DNA from: Pseudonocardia bannensis
GTDB taxonomy: Bacteria > Actinomycetota > Actinomycetes > Mycobacteriales > Pseudonocardiaceae
Direction of reading: 5' to 3'
Length of the DNA stretch: 41,718 nt
Assembly (NCBI RefSeq): GCF_012911875.1
Contig: NZ_JAAXKZ010000045.1
Location: 1 to 41,718, forward strand
Below the pieces are notes generated by a model. The model searched no databases and was not told the DNA's origin. It was given only the letters and a program-made list of their open reading frames with translations. Each line of letters opens with the position of its first letter. Within the stretch, counting starts at the first letter, position 1. Below are positions 35,359-41,718 of the stretch, one piece after another. The translations under genes and the position numbers were made by a program.

Positions 35359-35563
35359 GTCTCGGCCTGTCCGCGTCACGACAGCCTCGGGACGGCCCAG
35401 GCGGCGCGCGGACGACCGCCCGGTGTGGACGCTACGGTCCCGGTCCGGTTCGCGCCGGCCCCGCGATGTTCCCGCACCTGTTTCCGGAGCAGATCCGGGT
35501 CGGCGGCGATCGTGCGCCGTCGGATCCCTTCCTCGTACCGGGACGTCTCCGGCCGGCGGGCGG

Positions 35564-36229
35564 CTATCCGGCCACGGTCTCCACGGGCAGGTCGGCGAGG
35601 CGCCACTCGAGCATCCCATCGGCCAGGCGTCGGGCGCGCCGGCCATGGGCGGCGAGCAGCCGGACCGCGTCGTGGGAGAACACGCAGTAGGCGCCGCGGC
35701 AGTAGGCGACCACCTCGACGTCGGCGGACAGCTCGCCGAGCCGGTCGGCCAGCTCGGCGAGGGGGATGGAGATCGCGGCCGGGATATGGCCTGCGGCGTA
35801 CTCCTCAGCGGGCCGGACATCGACCACCGTGACCGCGCCGGAAGCGACTCGGCGCAGCAGTTCGTCGCGGGTGACCGCCTCGGCGCCGTCCGGGCCCAGG
35901 TAGGCATCCCGCGCGGCGGCGACGTCGGGCAGGTGAGCCGCTGCGAGATCCCGGAGCCGGACACAGGCCTCGGCCACGTCCATGCCCGCGAGCCGGTAGT
36001 GAATCCGGGTTCCCTCCCGGCGAGTGGCGACGAGCCCGGCACGCTTGAGGGTCTGCAGGTGGGCCGAAGTGGTCGTCGTGCCCAGCCCGCACGTCTGCGC
36101 GAGCGCATCGACGGTGCGCTCCCCCTGGGCCAGCAGATCGAGCAACTGCAGGCGTTTGCCGCTGCCCAGAGCCTTGCCCACCCTGGCCAGGTGGTCGAAC
36201 AGAGCAGCCTTGCGGCCCGGATCCCCCAT
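35564..36229 (-). CDS. ArsR-type regulator fused to a rhodanese domain
   Basis: This 221-residue fusion has an N-terminal ArsR HTH (residues 1-90: FDHLARVGKALGSGKRLQLL, TVDALAQTCGLGTTTTSAHL, QTLKRAGLVATRREGTRIHY). A C-terminal rhodanese domain (residues 120-220: VVDVRPAEEYAAGHIPAAIS) follows, with the active loop CRGAYCVFSHDAV. A Cys-containing rhodanese suggests sensing of persulfides or sulfane sulfur. ATG 36229 has GGAGGAA upstream. It is divergent from the MBL-rhodanese/MFS operon, which it probably represses. Confidence 0.9.
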   Translation of the reverse strand: MGDPGRKAALFDHLARVGKALGSGKRLQLLDLLAQGERTVDALAQTCGLGTTTTSAHLQTLKRAGLVATRREGTRIHYRLAGMDVAEACVRLRDLAAAHLPDVAAARDAYLGPDGAEAVTRDELLRRVASGAVTVVDVRPAEEYAAGHIPAAISIPLAELADRLGELSADVEVVAYCRGAYCVFSHDAVRLLAAHGRRARRLADGMLEWRLADLPVETVAG

Positions 36230-36254
36230 GGATTCCTCCAATAATCTGTGGAAC

Positions 36255-36283
36255 ATTGTATGAGGGTGTGTGAGGGCTGTCAC
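36255..36283 (-). promoter_or_regulatory. Promoter of the ArsR-rhodanese gene
   Basis: On minus, GTGACA (36283-36278) and TACAAT (36260-36255) are separated by exactly 17 bases. The start of transcription would be near 36248, giving a roughly 20-base leader with the ribosome site. The site lies in the intergenic region shared with the divergent MBL-rhodanese gene, so a repressor bound here could control both. Confidence 0.6.
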
Positions 36284-36307
36284 GCTCGCAGAACCCAGGA
36301 GGCGGTC

Positions 36308-37672
36308 ATGGGGATCGAGCTCGTAGCGGTGGTCGACGAGGGTCTGGGCAACTCCTGTTACCTGCTCGACCTCGGCGATGGGCGGGCGCTGGTGGTGGAT
36401 CCGCCCCGGGACCTGCGCTCGGTCCGTGCGGAGGCCGGGCGTCTCCGATTGCGGATCGGGTTCGCCGCGGAGACCCATCTGCACGCCGACTTCCTCTCCG
36501 GTGCCGCCCAGCTCGCCCACGACGACGGGGCGATGGTCCTGGCGTCGGCGGCCGGGCGGCGCGAGTTCGCCCACCGCGGCCTGGTCGATGGCGAGGAGGT
36601 CGATCTTGGGGGGCTGTCGCTGCGGGCGCTGGCGACCCCGGGGCACACCGAGGAGCACCTGTCGTTCCTGCTGACCGACGGCGGCACCCCGCTCGGGGTG
36701 TTCACCGGCGGCTCGCTGATCGTCGGGTCGGCCGCACGTACCGACCTACTCGGCGAGGACCGGGCCGAGGAGTTGGCCCGCGCGCAGTACGCCTCGCTGC
36801 GACGGCTGGCCGCGCTGCCCGACGACACCGCGCTCTGGCCGACCCATGGCGCCGGATCGTTCTGCTCGGCCCCATCCGGTGCGCAGCGCACCTCCACCAT
36901 CGGCCGGGAGAAGGCCACCAACCCGCTGCTGGGCATCGAGGACGAGCACCGGTTCGTCGGGGAGCTGCTGGGCTCGCTGGGCAGCTACCCGCCGTACTTC
37001 CTGCGGCTCGGGGAGATCAACCGCCACGGTCCGGCCATCCTCGGCACTCCGGCCACCGGAGGACTCGCCCCGCTGCCGGTGTCCGCGGTTCGCCGGCTCC
37101 GCGAACGCGGGGCGATCGTGGTCGACGTGCGCCCCGTCGTCGACTACACCCGCGCGCACATACCCGCGGCGGTGTCGATCCCGCTGCGGTCCCAGTTCGC
37201 AACGTGGCTGGGGTGGCTCGTGCCCGCCGATGCGTCGCTGGTCGTGGTCCGCAACGGCGACCAGGACGCCGAGGAGATCGTCTGGCAAGCCGCCAAGATC
37301 GGCTATGAGCGGCTCGCCGGTGAACTGGCCGACGGCATGAACGCCTGGACCGCGGCCGGGCAGCCGACGGCGAGTACCGAGCTGGTCACCCCCGACCGGA
37401 TCGGGGAGCGCCACGTGCTCGACGTCCGCCAGCGCCCGGAGTTCACCGGCGGGCACCTGCCCGGCGCCCGGCACATCGAACTCGGCGCGGTCGCCGCGGC
37501 CGCCCACCGGCAACCGCCCACCCCGACGGTGGTGATGTGCGGGCACGGGGAACGCGCCGCCGGCGCGGCCAGCCTGCTCGAACGCGCCGGACACCGCGAC
37601 CTCGCGGTGCTCGTCGGCGGCCCGGACGACTGGGCGCAGGCCACCGGCCGCGATCTGGCGACCGGCCCATGA
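36308..37672 (+). CDS. Metallo-beta-lactamase/rhodanese fusion, probable sulfur-detoxifying enzyme
   Basis: This 454-residue protein has an N-terminal metallo-beta-lactamase domain with THLHADFLSG, PGHTEEHLSF and FTGGSLIVG. Two rhodanese-like domains follow (about 265-350 and 365-450). In persulfide dioxygenases the third iron ligand is the Asp of FTGD; here it is Gly. The first rhodanese (VVDVRPVVDY...) lacks a catalytic Cys, whereas the second has MCGHGERA. ATG 36308 follows AGGAGG. The stop overlaps the MFS start. The protein probably acts on thiol persulfides or thiosulfate, but the missing ligand makes dioxygenase activity uncertain. Confidence 0.87.
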   Translation: MGIELVAVVDEGLGNSCYLLDLGDGRALVVDPPRDLRSVRAEAGRLRLRIGFAAETHLHADFLSGAAQLAHDDGAMVLASAAGRREFAHRGLVDGEEVDLGGLSLRALATPGHTEEHLSFLLTDGGTPLGVFTGGSLIVGSAARTDLLGEDRAEELARAQYASLRRLAALPDDTALWPTHGAGSFCSAPSGAQRTSTIGREKATNPLLGIEDEHRFVGELLGSLGSYPPYFLRLGEINRHGPAILGTPATGGLAPLPVSAVRRLRERGAIVVDVRPVVDYTRAHIPAAVSIPLRSQFATWLGWLVPADASLVVVRNGDQDAEEIVWQAAKIGYERLAGELADGMNAWTAAGQPTASTELVTPDRIGERHVLDVRQRPEFTGGHLPGARHIELGAVAAAAHRQPPTPTVVMCGHGERAAGAASLLERAGHRDLAVLVGGPDDWAQATGRDLATGP

Positions 37673-38955
37673 CCCCTCCCGCCGCCAACCGGCCCACCAA
37701 GGTGCCGCGGCTGGGGCTGCGGGCCAACCTGGCCCAGTTCTGCCTGCTCGTCGCGGTCAACGCGCTGGTCGGCGGGATGCTCGGGCAGGAGCGCACTGTG
37801 CTGCCGCTGCTGGCCGAGCGGGAGTTCGGGCTGACCGCCTACACCAGCGCGCTGACCTTCATCCTCGCCTTCGGCGCCACCAAGGCCGCCACCAACTACG
37901 TCGCCGGCGCCTGGTCGGACCGGTTCGGCCGCAAGCCCGTCCTCGTCCTCGGCTGGCTGATCGCGCTGCCGGTGCCGCTGCTGCTCATCTGGGCGCCTGG
38001 CTGGGGGTGGGTGGTCGCGGCCAACGTGCTGCTCGGGATCAGCCAGGGCCTGACCTGGTCCACCACCGTCATCATGAAGATCGACCTCGTCGGCCCGGAC
38101 CGGCGCGGGCTGGCCATGGGGCTCAACGAGGCCGCCGGCTACCTGGCCGTCGCCGCCACCGCGCTGGCCACCGGCTACATCGCCGCCCGGTACGGGCTAC
38201 GACCCGAACCGTTCTACCTCGGCGTCGCCTACGCCGCCCTCGGGCTCGGGCTGTCCACCCTCGTCGTGCGCGAGACCCGCGAGTACGCCCGGGTCGAAGC
38301 CGCCGCCCACACCGCCCGCCCGGACGGGCGCCACGACCACCTGCACGCCCGGCTGACCGATCGGCAGGTACTGGTCCAGACCAGCTTCCGCGAACCCGCC
38401 CTGTCGGCGGCCAGCCAGGCCGGCATGGTCAACAACCTCAACGACGGGCTGGCCTGGGGACTGTTCCCGGTGCTGTTCGCCGCCGCCGGCCTGCCGGTCG
38501 CGCAGATCGGGGTGCTGGCCGCGCTCTACCCCGCGGTGTGGGGCGCCGGCCAGCTGGTCACCGGGGCGCTGTCGGACCGGGCCGGGCGCAAACCGTTGAT
38601 CACCGGCGGGATGCTCCTGCAGGCCGGCGCGCTCGCCCTGGTCGCGCTCGGCGACTCCTTCGCGGTCTGGGCGGTGGCTGCGGTGCTGCTCGGTGCCGGC
38701 ACCGCGATGGTCTATCCCACCCTGCTCGCCGCGATCGGCGACGTCGCCCATCCGGCGTGGCGGGCCCGCTCGGTCGGGGTCTACCGGCTCTGGCGCGACG
38801 GCGGGTTCGCGGTCGGCGCACTGGCGGCCGGGCTGCTCGCCGACGGGTTCGGCATCCGGGCCGCGGTCTGGGTCGTCGCTGCGCTCACCGCCGCCTCCGG
38901 GCTGGTCGTGGCGGTGCGGATGTATGAGACCCACCCTCGGGCTCGAGCCGGCTGA
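37669..38955 (+). CDS. MFS transporter, part of the sulfur module
   Basis: This 428-residue protein has twelve predicted membrane segments. Both MFS loop motifs are present: GAWSDRFGRKPVLVLG in loop 2-3 and GALSDRAGRKPLITGG in loop 8-9. ATG 37669 overlaps the MBL-rhodanese stop by four bases. It probably exports a product of sulfur-compound metabolism, such as sulfite or thiosulfate, or imports a substrate. This is inferred from context; no substrate motif is known. Confidence 0.85.
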   Translation: MTPPAANRPTKVPRLGLRANLAQFCLLVAVNALVGGMLGQERTVLPLLAEREFGLTAYTSALTFILAFGATKAATNYVAGAWSDRFGRKPVLVLGWLIALPVPLLLIWAPGWGWVVAANVLLGISQGLTWSTTVIMKIDLVGPDRRGLAMGLNEAAGYLAVAATALATGYIAARYGLRPEPFYLGVAYAALGLGLSTLVVRETREYARVEAAAHTARPDGRHDHLHARLTDRQVLVQTSFREPALSAASQAGMVNNLNDGLAWGLFPVLFAAAGLPVAQIGVLAALYPAVWGAGQLVTGALSDRAGRKPLITGGMLLQAGALALVALGDSFAVWAVAAVLLGAGTAMVYPTLLAAIGDVAHPAWRARSVGVYRLWRDGGFAVGALAAGLLADGFGIRAAVWVVAALTAASGLVVAVRMYETHPRARAG

Positions 38956-38959
38956 TCGA

Positions 38960-39140
38960 GTCCAGGGTCGTCCGCGCCGACGCCACCACCCGACTCGGGT
39001 ACGCAGGCCGAACCCGGCACATCGGGCCGGAGGGCTGGGGCTCGCGGTTCTCCGGGGAGCGCAGCCGCCGGAACGTGATGATCTCGAACCCGGCGGCGGC
39101 GATCAGATCGGCCGGGTCGGTGCTCCTCCCTGGAGGCAAT
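38960..39140 (-). pseudogene. Short coding-like fragment, possibly methyltransferase end
   Basis: On minus, DPADLIAAAGFEIITFRRLR followed by SPENREPQPSGPMCRVR is protein-like. It resembles the C-terminal part of a SAM-dependent methyltransferase, where AAGFEIITF would be a core strand. The rest is lost. The call is tentative. Confidence 0.3.
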
Positions 39141-39151
39141 GACGTCGCCGA

Positions 39152-39482
39152 ATGGCGGTATCACCGGAAACGGAACTCGTGCGGGTCGAGCTCGCGCCCG
39201 CGGCCGCGCTGTTCCGTCCCTCGGGATCCCACCTGCTCGGCCATCCTGCGCCGGATCTCGGGCGACGGCCCGGAGCGTGTGGGGACCTGGTCGAGAGCCT
39301 GGCCCAGCCCGTCTCCGAGCACCTGGCCTTACTCGGCTGCGGCCCGAGTCCTCCACCCCACCGGGGGCGCCCGGCTGTCCACCCTCGAGCAGCCCGACCT
39401 CATCGACGTGCTCGCCGCGACCGGAAGCGCCGTCACACCCTGTCCAACCCCAGGCCGTGCCACGGTGGAAGAGGGGCCGTGA
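39152..39482 (+). pseudogene. Broken ArsR/CmtR-type regulator
   Basis: The frame from ATG 39152 reads VSPETELVRVELAPAAALFR, a normal ArsR N-terminus, then a degraded HTH (GDLVESLAQPVSEHLALLG). A shift follows, and the C-terminal part LIDVLAATGSAVTPCPT ending EEGP appears in another frame, stopping at 39482. An intact protein would be about 115-120 residues with a Cys near the C-terminus. At least one frameshift and several lost residues are present. It directly overlaps a broken cation transporter. Confidence 0.65.
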
Positions 39483-39787
39483 GCACCCCGAGCCCGCCAA
39501 CCGCCCGGTCACGGAGACACCGAGATGGGGCCGAGGGCGTCACTGATCGCGTCTGCAGCCGGGCCTATCGGCTCCTCGACGACGTACGAGTCGTGATCGC
39601 GGGAGGACACGGACAGATCGCACTTCGACCGGCCACGTTGCTGGCCGGGACCGCGTCGATCGGGTTCGGGCTGGACTCGACCATCGAGCTCGTCGCCACT
39701 ACAGCGGTGCCCTGCCAGTTCCTCGGGGCCCGGCTCGGCGGCTCGCGAGCGCACCGCGCTGCGCGTCCGCTCGGCAACTCTCGGTGA
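39479..39787 (+). pseudogene. Truncated cation diffusion facilitator remnant
   Basis: GTG 39479 overlaps the broken arsR stop (GTGA), so the two formed an operon. The 102 residues begin with VSTPSPPTARSRRHR and contain TASIGFGLDSTIELVATTAV, the CDF helix with a conserved Asp, ending soon after at GSRAHRAARPLG. A CDF protein is normally about 200-300 residues with four to six helices. Only helix 1-2 remains recognisable, and the first helix is degenerate. It would have exported a divalent metal. Confidence 0.6.
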
Positions 39788-39912
39788 CGGGCGTCCTCCG
39801 GTCCTCGCCGGACCGCAGATGTCGTCAACCTGGCAGGACAGAAAGTGCGGGGCCGGTTCTGCCTGGTCGGACGCATCCGCGGTGTCGGTGATCCGAGCTA
39901 CCATGCTCGGGT

Positions 39913-40236
39913 ATGTCCCCCGTGGTCACGCTGCGTGTACATCGCCCGAACCTCGTCAAAGCCGAGCAGGAGGTCCGGAAGCGGTTGCAGGCCGTTGCTA
40001 CCGCGGAGCTGTCCCGGCTCCGCGCCGGCTACATCAGACAGAGCCAACCGGTGATCGAAACCGCATTGGCCGAACGCCTCGGGAAGGTCACCGGTGGGCG
40101 GGTGGTGGAGCAGGACCTGCCCACCGCAGCACGGGCCGTGCAATGCGGTCACTACCTTGTCGTGGACCTTGTCGGCGACCCCGGCTCAGCCACGGAGCCG
40201 GCCCCGACGGTGTCCGTGGCCGAGAGTGCGCGCTGA
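39913..40236 (+). CDS. Hypothetical protein
   Basis: This 107-residue protein starts at ATG 39913. It has a helical N-terminus (PNLVKAEQEVRKRLQAVATA), a mixed middle (AELSRLRAGYIRQSQPVIET) and a Pro/Ala tail. TACCAT ends eight bases before the start, so a leaderless transcript is possible, but no -35 was seen. No family is recognised. Confidence 0.5.
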   Translation: MSPVVTLRVHRPNLVKAEQEVRKRLQAVATAELSRLRAGYIRQSQPVIETALAERLGKVTGGRVVEQDLPTAARAVQCGHYLVVDLVGDPGSATEPAPTVSVAESAR

Positions 40237-40490
40237 GCGGAGCGGGTCCGGCGGTGGGCGCTCTCAGCTAGTCGGTCCGTGCCGGTTGTGCCGACTGCCT
40301 GTCGGGCTGTTCCGCGCATCTCGGGCGTCGTCGTGCGCCCTGGCCTCGCCCGGGAGGAGCCGGAAGCGGCGCCTGCGCGCCCGAGACCCAAAGACGCTCT
40401 CGGCTGCGCTTGCGAATCCGGATCGCGGCATCACTCGCCCCTACGCGGGAACCCCTCTGCGTTCAGAAGAGCGACTGCCGAGGAACGGTC

Positions 40491-41303
40491 ATGCTGTATT
40501 ACCCGGACTTCATCGAGTCGGTTCAGCAGCTGGGGGACGTCTCACCTCAGGACGCCGAGCGCATGACCTGTGCCACGCTGCAGATGCTGGCGCGGCGCAT
40601 CTCGCGGGGTGAGGCCGAGGACCTCGTCGCGCGCCTTCCGGGCCGGTTGCGCCCGTGCCTGGAGCACGAGGGGCCGGTGGAGAAGTTCGGCCTCGACGAG
40701 TTCCTTCGGCGCATCGCACAGCAGGTCGGCGTTGACCGGCCGACCACTCAGCGGGTGGCCCGGGCCGTGTTCGCCACGCTGTGGCGGGCGGTGGGCAGCA
40801 AGGAGTTCAACGACATGCGGTCGCAGCTGCCGAAGGAGTTCCGCCGGTGGCTGGACGAGGCGGTGGCCGCCGCGCCGGCGCCGCCGGTGGCGGACGAGCA
40901 CCCGCCCGCGAGGTTGTCGCTCGAGGAGTTCCTCGACCGCATCGCCGAACGCGGCGTCGATCGCGACCTCGCGTTGCCGGTCGCCGAAGCGGTGCTGGAG
41001 ATCCTCGCCGCACGGATCACCGGCGGACAGGTGATGGACCTGATTCCGCTTGTGCCTCGCGAACTGCGCCCGGCGCTGCGACGCGGCATCGACCGCAGCC
41101 GGGGCGCAGGCATGCGGATGCCGCTGGAGGACTTCCTGTCCGAGATCGCCGAGCGGACCGACGGCGACATGGACTTGGCGCACCGGTACGCCCAGGCCGT
41201 GGTCGCAGCGCTCCACGACGCGGTCGGCGACAAGGAGTTCTCCGACATGGTGGCGCAACTGCCGGCCGCGTACCGCGACGCGCTGATCCCGGAGTACGCC
41301 TAG
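40491..41303 (+). CDS. Tandem DUF2267 protein
   Basis: This 270-residue protein contains two DUF2267 regions built of four related helical units. Unit 1-2 (residues 1-120) has MLARRISRGEAEDLVARLPG and VGSKEFNDMRSQLPKEFRRW. Unit 3-4 (about 140-265) has LAARITGGQVMDLIPLVPRE and VGDKEFSDMVAQLPAAYRDA. These proteins are common in bacteria as a domain of unknown function. ATG 40491 follows GAGGAA. It is the last gene before the rRNA operon. The gap 41304-41565 has nothing recognised. Confidence 0.85.
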   Translation: MLYYPDFIESVQQLGDVSPQDAERMTCATLQMLARRISRGEAEDLVARLPGRLRPCLEHEGPVEKFGLDEFLRRIAQQVGVDRPTTQRVARAVFATLWRAVGSKEFNDMRSQLPKEFRRWLDEAVAAAPAPPVADEHPPARLSLEEFLDRIAERGVDRDLALPVAEAVLEILAARITGGQVMDLIPLVPRELRPALRRGIDRSRGAGMRMPLEDFLSEIAERTDGDMDLAHRYAQAVVAALHDAVGDKEFSDMVAQLPAAYRDALIPEYA

Positions 41304-41565
41304 TAGTCCTGCCTTCCACCTGGAGCGCAGCCTCCGATGACTGTCGCAGGTGATGAGCGGTGCTGAGGCGGGGCTTCTCCCCGCTGCGACGGGCGACGGG
41401 AGGCCCGCGGCGGCGTAGGACCGTTCACCGTGTCGCCAACTCGGACGACGCACTCGGCGGGCAGCCTCAGCCAGCTCCCGGCCGGCCTTCGGGCACGGCC
41501 CGTCCGACCCGGCGACCGGGTCCTAGACCCCGCTGATGCCGCACGTCTTGTCGACATACAACAAA

Positions 41566-41613
41566 AAATGGGTGTGGCCCTCCGCGGGATCCCGCGGAGG
41601 GCCACACCCATTT
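41566..41613 (-). terminator. rRNA operon terminator, perfect 48-bp palindrome
   Basis: A perfect 24-bp-arm palindrome centred between 41589 and 41590 (GGGA/TCCC). On minus the stem is followed by TTTTTT; on plus the other side also has a T-rich run, so it can work in both directions. It lies just downstream of 5S on minus and is the terminator of that rRNA operon. Confidence 0.95.
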
Positions 41614-41628
41614 CTTTTCACCGTTGAA

Positions 41629-41718
41629 TGTCGGCGGTGACCTACTCTCCCACACCCTGGCGAGTGCAGTACCATCGGCGCGGGCGGGCTTAGCTTCCGG
41701 GTTCGGGATGGGACCGGG
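41629..41718 (-). rRNA. rrf: 5S ribosomal RNA, 3' part (cut by the window edge)
   Basis: On minus the conserved actinobacterial 5S segments are GAACCCGGAAGCTAAG, GATGGTACTGCACTCG and GGTGTGGGAGAGTAGGTCA. The 3' end is placed near 41629. The 5' part lies beyond the right edge. This is the end of a second rRNA operon on the same strand as the 16S at the left edge. Confidence 0.97.

Noticed and set aside
38960..39140. Intact methyltransferase gene
   Set aside because: Only a short protein-like block is present, with no start and no SAM-binding motif.
1..41718. Prophage, CRISPR array, toxin-antitoxin pair or biosynthetic cluster
   Set aside because: I looked on both strands for integrases, terminases, repeat-spacer arrays, paired small genes and large synthases and saw none.

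Overview
The window is high-GC actinobacterial chromosome and most resembles Pseudonocardiales, perhaps Pseudonocardia. That placement is an inference from the rRNA ends, the rRNA leader motif, the codon bias and the gene families; no database search was possible. It is the space between two rRNA operons that are both read on the minus strand. The left edge holds the 5' end of a 16S gene with its leader and promoter. The right edge holds the 3' part of a 5S gene followed by a perfect 48-bp terminator palindrome. About 41 kb lies between them.

Region by region. 0.7-2.2 kb: a hairpin cluster and a decayed formaldehyde-dehydrogenase-like gene. 2.2-6.8 kb: a tightly coupled operon of betaine-aldehyde dehydrogenase, APC permease and GMC choline dehydrogenase (choline uptake and oxidation to glycine betaine). 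6.9-12.3 kb: an SseB-like protein, a malic-enzyme stub, an M20 deacylase/MHS transporter pair on minus, a deletion-scarred serine-hydrolase pseudogene, and Dps behind a stress-sigma-type promoter. 12.6-16.1 kb: a VOC-like remnant, a ferritin-like/VIT1 protein, a broken response regulator, an RDD membrane protein and a DinB protein. 16.3-21.6 kb: an LLM flavin/F420 oxidoreductase, a homogentisate-dioxygenase-like cupin and an alpha/beta hydrolase (probable aromatic or cyclic substrate catabolism), decayed fragments and a TetR regulator. 21.7-24.7 kb: a shredded FAD oxidoreductase, a LysR regulator and small proteins. 24.9-29.6 kb: a His-rich metal-binding candidate and a minus-strand operon of a phosphoribosyltransferase/erythromycin-esterase fusion, a dienelactone-hydrolase-like protein and a small protein, behind a decayed NDH-2. 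30.4-34 kb: an orphan MmoB/DmpM effector, a TetR gene apparently starting at ATT, a long hairpin, an orphan TetR-type operator and small conserved proteins. 34.5-39 kb: an ArsR/SRPBCC pair and a sulfur module (ArsR-rhodanese divergent from metallo-beta-lactamase-rhodanese plus MFS exporter). 39-41.6 kb: broken ArsR and cation-efflux genes, a hypothetical protein and a tandem DUF2267 protein.

The most striking global feature is the number of remnants. About ten loci keep near-normal stretches of a recognisable family separated by clean internal deletions and frameshifts, next to intact operons. Together with the flanking directly repeated rRNA operons this suggests an accretion-and-decay zone. 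No phage, CRISPR, transposase or tRNA gene was seen.
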